Of a DNA stretch of 64,000 bases, positions 48,490 to 57,454 are shown in pieces. The notes under the pieces were generated by a model. The model was not told where the DNA came from, did not search any database, and was given only the letters and a program-made list of their open reading frames with translations. The translations under genes were made by a program, and so were the position numbers. Positions within the stretch are counted from its first letter, which is position 1; the number at the start of each line of letters is the position of its first letter. Source of the stretch: 'Nostoc azollae' 0708 (GTDB taxonomy: Bacteria; Cyanobacteriota; Cyanobacteriia; Cyanobacteriales; Nostocaceae). Location: the NCBI RefSeq assembly GCF_000196515.1, contig NC_014248.1, forward strand, positions 1,907,501 to 1,971,500. The letters are read 5' to 3'.

Positions 48490-49298
48490 TTATAAAGTAA
48501 ATGTTGAGGAGACAAGAGGAAGTAGACTAATTCTAGTCATAAGAGCATATATAGCCCCTTCCCTCATTTGTGTTAAACGCTCATAATCCTTGCTTAGACG
48601 ATGATATTGGTTAAACCACCCAAATGTTCTTTCTACTACCCAGGGTTGTGGTAAAACTTTAAATTCTTGCTCAGTAGGTCCTATGACTTCAACATGAGCT
48701 TGAATCATGAACCAAACTGCAAGTGCAAATTTATCACCGTCATAACCGGAATCAACCCATAAAACTTGGACTTTTTCTAATAATTCTGTGGGTTCCTCTA
48801 GCAGTTCCATTAGTGCATAGGCAGTAAGTATTCGTTCTGGGGCATTCGCCTCACTAACAACAACTTTCAACACAAGTCCCAGGCTATCAACTAAAGTATG
48901 CCCCTTTCTTCCTTTTACCTTTTTACATCCGTCAAAACCATACACATCCCCTTTTTTTGGTCAGTGTTGACCGACTGACTGTCTGCGGCGAGCGCGGTAG
49001 GTTGTGTTGATTTACCTAATTCCGAGCGAACTTGACCACCCAATGTATAGTTGAATTTTTCCCAAACCCCCTGGCCCTGCCATTTCCTGTAATAGCTATA
49101 TACCGTTGACCTTGGCGGGAAGTCACCTGGAAGCATATTCCATTGACATCCAGTTTTCAAATGATAATAGATGGCATTACATATTTCACCTATATCTGTT
49201 GTGGGTGGATGCCCTCCTTCTTTAGCTGGTGGAATCAATGGGGCCAGGATTTCCCAGTCCATATCAGTTAAGTCTGTGGGGTAAGACTTTCGTTCCAT
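48490..49298 (-). CDS. IS5-family DDE transposase, OrfA/OrfB with -1 frameshift
   Basis: OrfA (49298-48915) holds the helix-turn-helix part (TDMDWEILAPLIPPAKEGGH, YHLKTGCQWNMLPGDFPPRS) and the first catalytic Asp (LAADSQSVNTDQ). OrfB (48945-48490) gives GFDGCKKVKGRKGHTLVDSL, the second Asp (VLWVDSGYDGDKF) and the Glu (WVVERTFGWFNQYHRLSKDY). A -1 slip at A-AAA-AAG (48957-48951) yields a continuous 269-residue protein with NTDQKKGDVYGFDG across the junction, as in IS427-type elements. The full DDE triad suggests it can still move. The OrfB stop codon overlaps the element end. Confidence 0.88.
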
Positions 49299-49380
49299 CA
49301 GTAGCTATGTAAATACACTAGATTTTATGTATCCTATCCTTCCAATATTCCTTTTCTACTCCCCTTTACATTTACTTTAT
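48492..49380 (-). mobile_element. IS5-family (IS427-like) insertion sequence, apparently intact
   Basis: 889 bp with 13-bp terminal inverted repeats ATAAAGTAAATGT (48492-48504 and 49368-49380). It carries two overlapping frames on the minus strand joined by an A-AAA-AAG slippery heptamer. The kinase gene lies on both sides. No clear target duplication beyond a possible TTA/TA is seen. Confidence 0.88.
48951..48957 (-). promoter_or_regulatory. Slippery heptamer A-AAA-AAG for programmed -1 frameshifting
   Basis: On the coding strand CAAAAAAAGGGG contains A-AAA-AAG in the correct phase. The -1 product restores the conserved GDVYGFDG segment, which supports a functional slip rather than a random mutation. 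Confidence 0.75.
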
Positions 49381-50729
49381 CAGCCTCTTAGAGAATCCTT
49401 TCGTAATCAAAAATGGTAGAATTTAGTCTTAGTTAATTTTGGATATGCTCAACCATTAACCACATTTAACGATATCAGAGAACAACAAATAATTGTTAGT
49501 CCTGAATATAGCGCCCCAGAACAAATACAAGGAACAGCAACCTTTACCAGTGACCTTTATAGTTTGGGAGTCACTTGTATTTATCTACTGACAGAAATTC
49601 CCCCCTTTGATTTATTTGATATTGCCAACAATACCTGGATTTGGCGAGAGTATTTAACTACAACAGTTAGGGAACATCTAGCGCAAACCCTAACAAAAAT
49701 CATCAACCCCGACTTACAACAACGCTGGCAATCAACATCAGAAATCATCACCATACTAGGAATAAAAAACCATCATCCACATTTATCTGTTTCCATCTTG
49801 CAGTTCAAAAAATATCACCATTCAATATAATCCTGATAGCCAAATTCACACCTTAGTATTTACACCAGATAACCAAATATCAGCCAGCGGTGATGATAGT
49901 AAAAACATTCAAATTTGGGATGTAAAAACTCAAAAATTATTAGCTAACTTGCCAGGACATACAAAATATGTAAAATCAGTGTTTTTTAGCACCAATAGAC
50001 AAATTTTAGCAATAGCAAGTGATGAAAATAAAATTATGGAATGTAAATACATGGCAAGAAATTGCTACATTAAGTGGACATTTACGCGCTGTAAAATCAG
50101 TAGTTCTTAACCATGCGGGCAATATTCTTGCCAGTAGTAGTTGGGATAAAACTATTAAAGTTTGGGATGTAAATACAGGTGCAGAAATTTGTACACTGAC
50201 AGGACATAAATTATAAATTATAAATAAATGAGATCGCCTTCAGTTCCAAAAATGATATATTAGCTAGTGCCAGTTGTGATCGCACAGTGCGTCTATGGAA
50301 ACTACAAATAGACCAAAAATTACAGAACTACCCGTATCAATTCTTAGCAACCATTGTAGATCATACAAGAACAGTTCTAGCAGTTGCTTTTAGTTCCAAC
50401 GGACAGATTTTAGCAACTGGTAGCGACGATAACACCATTAAATTGTGGGATGTCAACACAAGTAAGTTAATTAGCACACATCTAGCGGAATCCTGGTACT
50501 TACCAGGATTAGCTTTTACAGCCGATAGTGGAACCCTAATTAGTTGCAGTTGGGATAAAACAATCAAACTTTGGTATATCAGTAAACTATTGGAAATAGC
50601 CACTCTCTTTGATCATACTGACTCAGTATCTAGAATTGCCCTTAGTCCAAATTCACAACTAATTGCCAGTGGTAGCAGGGACAAAACCATCAAACTGTGG
50701 GATAATTGGAAATCGGGTAGTAATTAAAA

Positions 50730-50775
50730 ATTACCAATTACCAATTACCAATCACCAATTACCCAATCACCAAAC
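50730..50775. repeat. STRR: AATTACC/AATCACC heptamers
   Basis: Six imperfect heptamers between the end of the kinase-WD40 pseudogene and the PSRP-3 gene. Confidence 0.85.
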
Positions 50776-50783
50776 TAAAACAA

Positions 50784-51083
50784 TCAGGCGCTACCTGTGA
50801 AGGCCACTTCAGGAAACTTCAACTGCGCTTCTGCCATCGGGCGATTTCTGCCTTCTTCTTGCCAATAGTTAATCACTTCTGTTGCCTTATTCAGCAACTC
50901 AACGCGATCAACATCAGTAATCCAGTGTTTGGATTCTAACTCTTTTTTGAGTTCTTCCCAAGCATCATTACGAGGCCAGAAGAAGTATTTAGTTAAGGGA
51001 CTTGTGCCTTTACCGACAACTTGATCGACTGCTAAGGCAACGTTCTCATCTAACCAGAGAATTTTTAAGATAAATTTCGTCAA
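50784..51083 (-). CDS. ycf65: Ribosomal small-subunit protein PSRP-3/Ycf65 (cS23)
   Basis: A 99-residue protein found in cyanobacterial and plastid 30S ribosomes. Signatures: [69 protein letters not shown]. In plastids it sits on the small subunit and aids translation. Full length; start at the conserved [11 protein letters not shown]. The upstream 500 bp (51084-51586) holds no other gene. Confidence 0.93.
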   Translation of the reverse strand: MTKFILKILWLDENVALAVDQVVGKGTSPLTKYFFWPRNDAWEELKKELESKHWITDVDRVELLNKATEVINYWQEEGRNRPMAEAQLKFPEVAFTGSA

Positions 51084-51586
51084 TCGTACCTCCGGGACAA
51101 ATCCGGCTATGACTTACTAAGTTTGCGACCCCTTATTGTAACTTAATATCTGCCCAATTGATTAATGAGATTGAATATTAACATAAAGGTGACAGGTGAC
51201 AGGTGACAGAATGCAGAAATTTTTGATTTTCGATTTTTGCACAGATGGGTGGGTGTAAAAAATCAGATACTGCAAAAAATATCTGAATCTCTATCTGGAC
51301 AATGTGGTTTGAGGCATTTTTTGTAATTCACACACCCACACACCTTATAAAGCAAAGGTTTCAGCTATTTTACCTGTTGATACAATTTCTGAAATGGACT
51401 ATGATTAGACCATCCGAGCAATCGAACCTTAGTTGAAATTTCAAATAATCCCTATTAGTGAGTAAAAGCAATATGTAAGCTTTGCTACTTAATGCCTTTG
51501 TGTATTCATCTAACAGAGCAAATCAATTGAAATTTGGTAGTAATCGAGATTGAAATCTTGAAAACATTAATTAATTTGCCATTCCC
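51084..51586. other. 503-bp divergent spacer between PSRP-3 and HAD genes
   Basis: Promoters for both genes are expected. Short GACAGGT repeats occur at about 51190-51208. No coding frame or recognisable operator. Confidence 0.5.
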
Positions 51587-52378
51587 ATGACCAAACAAAC
51601 AAATACAATCATCATTTTTGATATAGATGGCGTAATTCGTGACGTTAGCGGTTCCTATCGTCGAGCCATATCAGATACTGTAGAACATTTTACCGCCCAA
51701 GCCTATCGTCCCACACCAACAGACATCGACAATCTCAAATCAGAAGGGATTTGGAATAACGATTGGGAAGCTTCCGAAGAATTAATTTACGGCCATTTTG
51801 TCAACCAAGGAAAAACCCGTGCCCAACTGCAATTAAATTATCAAGAGATTGTTAGCTATTTTCAAACTCGTTACCGTGGTACAGACCCAGAAAACTGGAA
51901 TGGATATATTTGTAACGAACCTTTATTAGCACAACCTAGTTATTTTCAAGAACTAACTCAATCTGGTATTGCTTGGGGTTTTTTCAGTGGTGCCACACAG
52001 GGTTCTGCTAACTACGTCTTAGAAAAACGCTTGGGTTTACAGTCTCCTATATTAATAGCAATGGAAGATGCACCAGGCAAACCAGACCCCACGGGATTAT
52101 TTGCTACGATTAATTTGTTAGAAAATGGTAGTGAAACAAAACAAACGGTGGTGTATGTAGGAGATACGGTAGCAGATATGCACACCGTGGAAAAAGCAAA
52201 AGCTGTAGATAATTCTCGGACTTGGTTGGGTGTGGGAGTTTTACCACCTCATGTCCAGGAAACAGCAGTAAGAAGGGATACTTATACTGAAACCCTGATG
52301 AAAGCCGGTGCAAAGATAGTATTTAGTAATGTGCAGGAATTAACACCAGGTCAGATTCAGGAGTGGGAAAGAAAATAA
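51587..52378 (+). CDS. HAD-superfamily hydrolase (TIGR01548-like)
   Basis: A 263-residue phosphatase-type HAD protein. Motif I: IIFDIDGVIRDVSGSYRRAI (nucleophile Asp and acid Asp two residues on). Motif II: AWGFFSGATQGSANYVLEKR. Motif III/IV: GKPDPTGLFATI and VVYVGDTVADMHTVEKAKAV. A helical cap lies between motifs I and II. This cyanobacterial/plant subfamily has been linked to imidazoleglycerol-phosphate or similar substrates only by weak annotation; the substrate is unknown. It stands alone. Confidence 0.9.
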   Translation: MTKQTNTIIIFDIDGVIRDVSGSYRRAISDTVEHFTAQAYRPTPTDIDNLKSEGIWNNDWEASEELIYGHFVNQGKTRAQLQLNYQEIVSYFQTRYRGTDPENWNGYICNEPLLAQPSYFQELTQSGIAWGFFSGATQGSANYVLEKRLGLQSPILIAMEDAPGKPDPTGLFATINLLENGSETKQTVVYVGDTVADMHTVEKAKAVDNSRTWLGVGVLPPHVQETAVRRDTYTETLMKAGAKIVFSNVQELTPGQIQEWERK

Positions 52379-52730
52379 ATGTTCTAATATCAATGAAGTG
52401 ATGGTGTAGAAATTACCGATTGATAATAAGAGAGACGTCCGGAAATCTACAAAGTAGTCTGTGTATGGCTTTCCATAGTGTTAAGATGAGGAAAGAGCCA
52501 AGGAAAGAATCAGGGTTGGGAATAGGTACGGATAGTTCCTATCCATGAATATGTTGATGAGAAATTCATAACTTACCTCATATCCATAACATTTATGAAA
52601 TAGGCAAAACTAATGAACCAATTCCTAATGTGACTAAACCATAAATAGTTAGTAAGAATTACTTGTGAGTAAATTGGGGAACTCAGGGGAAATCTTTGTT
52701 GAGGTAAGGTACCCGGAATATTTTTACAAG
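52379..52730. other. About 350 bp without a recognised gene
   Basis: The stretch between the HAD gene and the dead transposase shows no conserved frame. It contains GC-richer, partly self-complementary segments (e.g. around 52535-52555, GGATAGTTCCTATCC) but no named RNA family could be recognised. Confidence 0.45.
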
Positions 52731-52737
52731 TCTAATG

Positions 52738-53266
52738 ACCTATTAAACGAAAATACCCTTGGTGGAAAACTCTTTGTTTCCTGCCTTTTATCCTGAGTCG
52801 CCATGGCATAATCGCTATCATGTTTTTCTACCTGTTCAAGGAGACTAGGAGGGAAAACATTTCGTAATATCTTTAGCCAGTAATGAAATGTGTCCTTTGC
52901 CTCGATTTTCGATATACCAAAATGCAAACCTAAAACCTCAAATGTTGGCATTTTCCTCAAATAGAACAAGGATAGACATACCTGTTCTTTTATCTCTAGT
53001 TTTGGTTTCCCCCCTGCCTGCTCCTTTCTGATTTATACCTATCTTTTTACTTTCTATGTCACCTTGAAGTTTTTTATGCTGCATTTCACCTCGGGCTAAC
53101 AAGTCTTGAAACTGATGGTTAGTTATTCCTAGTATTTGTTTTCTACGATGTGGATGTTCTTGAATATAGTTAATTTAGTGGATTTTTCCTTTTCCTACAC
53201 CCTCAAAATTCTCTTCTACCATTTTTTTGACACCAAGTTAATTTTCCTGACAGGTCTTTTGTTGCT
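52738..53266 (-). pseudogene. IS5-like DDE transposase (copy 2), truncated
   Basis: The minus strand starts AGCAACAAAAGACCTGTCAG at 53266 and follows copy 1 (21334) closely: HRRKQILGITNHQFQDLLAR, then MPTFEVLGLHFGISKIEAKD, TFHYWLKILRNVFPPSLLEQ, VEKHDSDYAMAT. After that it jumps to unrelated sequence (QDKRQETKSFPPRVFSFNRS), so the catalytic half is deleted. Its end lies only 18 bp from the P450 start codon. Confidence 0.82.
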
Positions 53267-53284
53267 GGAATTATTGGGAGATAA

Positions 53285-54676
53285 ATGAAAATGTCTGCAT
53301 TTAAACTGCCCGATGGACCTCAATACCACCCTTGGATACAGACTTTCCAATGCTTGAAAGACCCTTTGGGATATATGGAAGAATGTACTAAAAACTACGG
53401 TGAGATTTTCTCCTTAAGAATTGATCCCGTTTTTAAGCCACAAGTTTTCATGAACAACCCCCAAGCTATTCAACAAATTTTTACCACTGACCCAAAACAA
53501 TTAGACTCCGGTGCGCCTGCGGGTATTTAAGCACCGTTGTTAGGAAACAAATCTCTACTCGCCGTAGAAGGTAAGCCACACCAACGCCAATGCAAGTTGT
53601 TAACTTCTCCTTTACACGGGAAGAGAATGCTGGCTTATGGTGATTTAATCCGCCCAATTACACAGCAGGTGACTAATAACTGGCAATTGGAAAAACCATT
53701 TACTCTCCTATATTCCATACAATAAATATCTTTTGAGGTAGTTTTAAAAGCTGTATTTGGTTTATAGAGTAGGTCACGTTATGAGGAACTTAAGAAACTA
53801 CTACTAACAATCCTCAATACTGAGCAACCTTTTTTAAGAGTAATGATGTTAGTTTTTCCATTATTGCAAAAAGATTTAGGTGCGTGGAGTCCTTGGGGAA
53901 AATTCTTACAGTTAACAGATCAAATGGACATTATTTATGCGGAAGTTAAGAAACCTCAGGAGAACCGAGATCCATCTGGCACTGATATATTGTCCTTGAT
54001 GATGGCTGCTAAGGACGAACAAGGTCAACAAATGAGTGATGTTGAGTTACGGGATGAGTTAATAACTCTATTGGTAGTTGGTCATAAAACTACTGCAACT
54101 TCGTTAACATGGGCGCTTTACTGGATTCATCATTTCCCACAGATGCGAGAAAAACTATTCCAAGAATTGGATAATTTGGGTGAAAAGCCTGATGCTAATG
54201 AGATTTTCAAATTACCCTATTTAAATGCTGTTTGTTCAGAAACATTGCGTTTGTATCCGGTAGCGATGTTAGCTTTAAATAAATTGGTAAAATCACCGGT
54301 GGAGGTGATGGGTTATAATTTAGAACCTGGAACTTTGGTTATTTCTTGTATTTATTTAACCCATCATCGAGAAGATTTATATCCTGATTCTAAGCAGTTC
54401 AAACCAGAGCGTTTTTTAGAACGTCAATTTAGCACTTCTGAGTTTTTATCTTTTGGGTGTGGAAATCTTCGTTGTATTGGTATGGCTTTTGCTTTGTTTA
54501 AGATGAAGTTGGTTTTACCAACTATCTTGTCTCAATGGGAGATGGAATTGGCTGATACTGAACTAGTACAACCTGCACGGAAGGGCGCTTTATTGGGTCC
54601 GTCTGGGGGTGTGAAAATGGTTGTGAAGGGAAAGCGTTTTCAAAGTCAGCGAGTTTTTGACTCTAGGATGATTTGA
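53285..54676 (+). pseudogene. Cytochrome P450 (CYP110-like), three nonsense codons
   Basis: 463 codons in one frame, full length, with stops at 53528, 53723 and 53762 and no frameshift. Motifs: FKLPDGPQYHPWIQTFQCLK (N-terminus), LLVVGHKTTATSLTWALYWI (I-helix; usual AGHET has Lys for Glu), CSETLRLYPVAMLALN (ExxR), KQFKPERFLERQFST, and haem loop FLSFGCGNLRCIGMAFALFK. The haem Cys is kept, but neighbouring consensus residues differ (usual FGGGNRRCIG). CYP110 enzymes in Nostocales hydroxylate fatty acids or terpenes. A dead IS sits in the promoter position. Confidence 0.88.
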
Positions 54677-54791
54677 CTTTGAAAACTGAATAACTGAAGA
54701 AGATGGTCAGTATACTGCACACCGGTGAGACTTGGACTTATGTCATACTGATAGCGCAGTGTGGCTTACGCCATAGGTTAACGTAGTGCAG

Positions 54792-54846
54792 TGTATCCCT
54801 TCGGGACACTGGGTGAACCCGGAGCGTGCCGTAGGCTCTAGTATCT
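54792..54846. repeat. Dispersed 55-bp repeat, copy 2
   Basis: Same order of blocks as at 36796-36850 (TGTATCCCTTCGGGACACTG, GTGAAC, AGCGTGCCG, AGGCTCTAG) with a few substitutions. It lies between the dead P450 and folA. Confidence 0.85.
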
Positions 54847-54904
54847 CGGATATTCTTCACTATCTCTTTTAGAGACGCTCCGCGAACGTTCAGAATGACA
54901 CTTG

Positions 54905-55080
54905 TAAACTGTTTTTAGTATAGGGATCAAAAATTTCAACTGGTCTTGCTACACCATCTTCAGAGCTAATTTTTTCTTCCAAGGCACGGGCGCGAGCTTT
55001 CATTGTCTTATCAGTTGTGAGAGTCTTAACAGCAGAAGGTAATCCTTCAACCGTTTCCAAAATCAGGATATTGTCAATTA
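54905..55080 (-). pseudogene. Possible C-terminal remnant of a glycosyltransferase
   Basis: The minus strand reads ILILETVEGLPSAVKTLTTD, KTMKARARALEEKISSEDGV, ARPVEIFDPYTKN. The pattern (rARALxxKIxxEDGVxxAVEIF) resembles the last helix of UDP-glycosyltransferases. It overlaps the folA start on the other strand and has no start of its own. A chance reading cannot be excluded. Confidence 0.35.
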
Positions 55081-55580
55081 TGGCTCTGATTAGTCTCATT
55101 GCTGCCATTTCCGAAAATCGGATTTTAGCTGACTCAAAAAAGGAACACATTCGTGTAGGTATTCCTTGGGATATTCCTAGCGATCTACAACATTTTCAGA
55201 AAAAAACCTGGCGACATCCTGTGATTCTCGGTCGTAAAAGCTATGCTGCTTTTAATCATCCGTTGCCAAATCGTACAAATATAATCCTTACTAGAAGTCA
55301 TGATTATAAAGCTCCCGGTTGTCTTGTTTTTTATTCACTATCTGAGGCAGTTACATGGGCTAAAATGAGTGAAAAGGAGGAAATATTTATTGCGGGTGGA
55401 GGAGAAATTTTTGCAGAAGCAATTAAATTTGCTAATAAGCTGTATTTAACAATTGTAGAAGGTAATTTTGAGGGAGATGTATACTTTCCTGAATTTACCA
55501 ATTTTGGCACAGTAACGAAAGAAGAGCATTCCCAGGAAAATGACTTTCAGTTTAAGTTTGTGGAGATTGAAAGGTTTTAG
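55080..55580 (+). CDS. folA: Dihydrofolate reductase
   Basis: A 166-residue enzyme reducing dihydrofolate to tetrahydrofolate with NADPH. Motifs: ISLIAAISENRILADSKKEH, IPWDIPSDLQHFQKKTWRHP (active-site Asp in IPSDLQ), VILGRKSYAAFNHPLPNRTN, IFIAGGGEIFAEAIKFANKL, YLTIVEGNFEGDVYFPEF. The start is ATG 55080; the frame is open to 55017, but family homology starts at MALISLIAA. The loop after strand A is a little longer than in E. coli. Confidence 0.92.
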   Translation: MALISLIAAISENRILADSKKEHIRVGIPWDIPSDLQHFQKKTWRHPVILGRKSYAAFNHPLPNRTNIILTRSHDYKAPGCLVFYSLSEAVTWAKMSEKEEIFIAGGGEIFAEAIKFANKLYLTIVEGNFEGDVYFPEFTNFGTVTKEEHSQENDFQFKFVEIERF

Positions 55581-55630
55581 TTAAATTGTGAGTTAAATTT
55601 TGAGTGTCTTCGTGTGAGTCTATTTTTCCA

Positions 55631-55694
55631 CCTAAATCCCCCAATCATGGGGGACTTTGAAAATTCCTGTCCCATCAGTATTGGGGGTTAGGGG
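55631..55694. repeat. Inverted repeat after folA
   Basis: CCTAAATCCCCCAAT at 55631 and ATTGGGGGTTAGGGG at 55680 are nearly reverse-complementary around a 34-base loop. The rest of 55581-55978 shows no gene; it looks like a common cyanobacterial spacer repeat. Confidence 0.6.
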
Positions 55695-55978
55695 CGGTTC
55701 GGTGAGGGCTTGGCTAAATTCGACCACTTGTGTGTACACCTTAGCCCCGTTGACACCGATAGGCTTTGAACCTAGTACAGTACGGCGTAAATAAACCAAG
55801 CATTCCAAATCTCTGAAAAACTTACCCAGTATTCATTTTGAATTTTGTTGGTGCAGCCTGCTGGAAGCACTATTTTGTTACCATAGCTCTTCTGAAAGAA
55901 GCATTTTGAATTCACGGCGGTACTAGTTTCTTTTCATCAAGAAAAAGTACGCTTTCTAAGCAGTTTAAGCATAATTGC

Positions 55979-56779
55979 CTAGTTTAGTTTTAAAAATTTG
56001 TCCAAGGCTGCTACCATACTGGGTGGCCACCGACGGATATTTGTTACCCAATCCATATCTTTATAGCGTGTATCAAGTCCGTAAGCTGCTACCCAGTTAC
56101 TTTCAGCTTCACCTTTTTGTCCTCCAACCCAGTAAGCAGCGGTTAAAGCAGCACGCATATCAGCAAACTTAGGATATTTACGAACAATATTTCGCATTTC
56201 TCGGATAGCTTTATCTGTTTGACCAGTTTCATAGAGTGCCAAGGCATAATTAGCACGAGCGAAGGCAAAATTAGGAGCGATTGCTGTAGCTTTTTGGTAA
56301 TCTGAGATCGCATCTTCCCATTTTCCCAAACCTGTTTTAGCGTTACCTCGATTGTTGTACGCCATGGCATCATTGGGATCTAGTGCCAGGACATAATTAT
56401 AATCTGCGATCGCATCTTCCCATTTTCCCAAACCTTCCAACGCTGTTCCCCGATTTAAATAGGGATCTGTAAGATTTGGTGCTAACTCAATCGCTTTGTT
56501 GTAATCCGTCAGTGCTGCTTCCAACTTATTTTGACTCACGCGAGAATTACCGCGATTAATCCAAGCACCTGCATTAATAGGAAACTTTTCAATAATCTGT
56601 GTCCAATAGTCTTCAGCTGCTACAAAATCACCCCTATTAGTAGCCGCAAACGCCTTATTTGCCAACTCATCCCCTAGTTGTAACTCTTGGGTGGCAATTG
56701 GTTGGGATTGTGCCATCACTGGTATACAAAAGCCAAACATCAGTAATAAACTCAAGAAAATACCAACTATCTTAATCAT
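55979..56779 (-). CDS. Secreted TPR-repeat protein
   Basis: A 266-residue protein with a signal peptide (IVGIFLSLLLMFGFCIPVMA, cleaved near AQS) and at least four canonical TPRs: ADYWT-type at ~52-85, AGAWINRGNSRVSQNKLEAA, TDPYLNRGTALEGLGKWEDA, AMAYNNRGNAKTGLGKWEDA, FAFARANYALALYETGQTDK. Repeats two to four are very similar, so recently duplicated. It should act in the periplasm or thylakoid lumen as an assembly scaffold. Function unknown. Confidence 0.88.
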   Translation of the reverse strand: MIKIVGIFLSLLLMFGFCIPVMAQSQPIATQELQLGDELANKAFAATNRGDFVAAEDYWTQIIEKFPINAGAWINRGNSRVSQNKLEAALTDYNKAIELAPNLTDPYLNRGTALEGLGKWEDAIADYNYVLALDPNDAMAYNNRGNAKTGLGKWEDAISDYQKATAIAPNFAFARANYALALYETGQTDKAIREMRNIVRKYPKFADMRAALTAAYWVGGQKGEAESNWVAAYGLDTRYKDMDWVTNIRRWPPSMVAALDKFLKLN

Positions 56780-56954
56780 TTAAGGCTCTTTGATGTGCAA
56801 CAGAATTAATGATATAGCAAACAACAACTAACTAGGAAAATAGTCCCAGTTATTCTAAAATAATAAAAAAATAAAAAGTAGGTAATTAGAGGATATTCTG
56901 ATAGTGACAGGAACCAAGGATGTCTAAGAAGTCTCAAGTTTGTCAATCCTTTTC

Positions 56955-57213
56955 TCACCAAGCATACAAACTAAAAATATTATATCTATTAAGTATTGCT
57001 TCTTTTTCAACCTTAATATTTGCAAATCCTTGATCTTTCAGTGAATTACTTATCTTGTCTAGACGATCATCTAAATCGTGTACTTCCACAAATACTAGCT
57101 TAATCTTTTTCCAATCCTCAGTTTCGATACCCAACAATACATCTAGTTCACTTTTTTCTACATCTACTTTTAGTAAATCAACTTGCTCAATTTGATATTC
57201 AGGGATAATTTAT
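56955..57213 (-). pseudogene. FkbM-family methyltransferase C-terminal fragment
   Basis: After a stop near 57214 the frame reads IIPEYQIEQVDLLKVDVEKS, ELDVLLGIETEDWKKIKLVF, VEVHDLDDRLDKISNSLKDQ, then GFANIKVEKEAI. The DLLKVDVEKSE and EVHD motifs are those of FkbM SAM-dependent methyltransferases. The N-terminal two thirds are absent, so this is a leftover. No partner fragment is visible nearby. Confidence 0.75.
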
Positions 57214-57454
57214 GAGACTCTTTTTAATTGACAATTAACTTGTTTCCCTTGGAAACCTGTTGGTAAGAATTCAGGAGTCAGGAGTCAGAATATTTGAGAA
57301 ATTGCTTAATTATCAAATAGGTATTTTTCGTATTAGCCTGCAAAGGCTGACTGCTGTTCGCGTAGCGTGCGGTTAGGCATTAGCTGAATGCTTAATTACA
57401 AATTGAGAACTTTAGGTTCCCTATTTCTCCAAAAAGTCAGGAGTCTTCGTGCAA

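Larger units (their letters stand above)
48053..50727 (+). pseudogene. Ser/Thr protein kinase-WD40 fusion, split by an IS5-family element
   Basis: The kinase N-lobe (YRLVKLIGDVGNYQTFLAVD, DYLVYEFIAGDNLKAISAKE) decays at 48400-48490, where the IS5 element enters. After it the C-lobe resumes (NLVLVNFGYAQPLTTF, IIVSPEYSAPEQIQGTATFT, SDLYSLGVTCIYLLTEIPPF). The DFG motif reads NFG. From 49830 WD40 repeats follow in several frames (SGDDSKNIQIWDVKTQKLLA, ASSSWDKTIKVWDVNTGAEI, TGSDDNTIKLWDVNTSKLIS, ASGSRDKTIKLWD). Such kinases are common multi-domain signalling proteins in filamentous cyanobacteria. At least four lesions besides the insertion. Confidence 0.88.

Noticed and set aside
52430-52700. Group II intron fragment
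   Set aside because: Some structured-looking segments are present, but no domain V (AGC...GTTCGC-type) or intron-encoded protein motif could be found.
54905-55150. Independent 86-residue minus-strand gene over the folA start
   Set aside because: It overlaps the real folA 5' end and at best contains a short glycosyltransferase-like tail; kept only as a low-confidence remnant.
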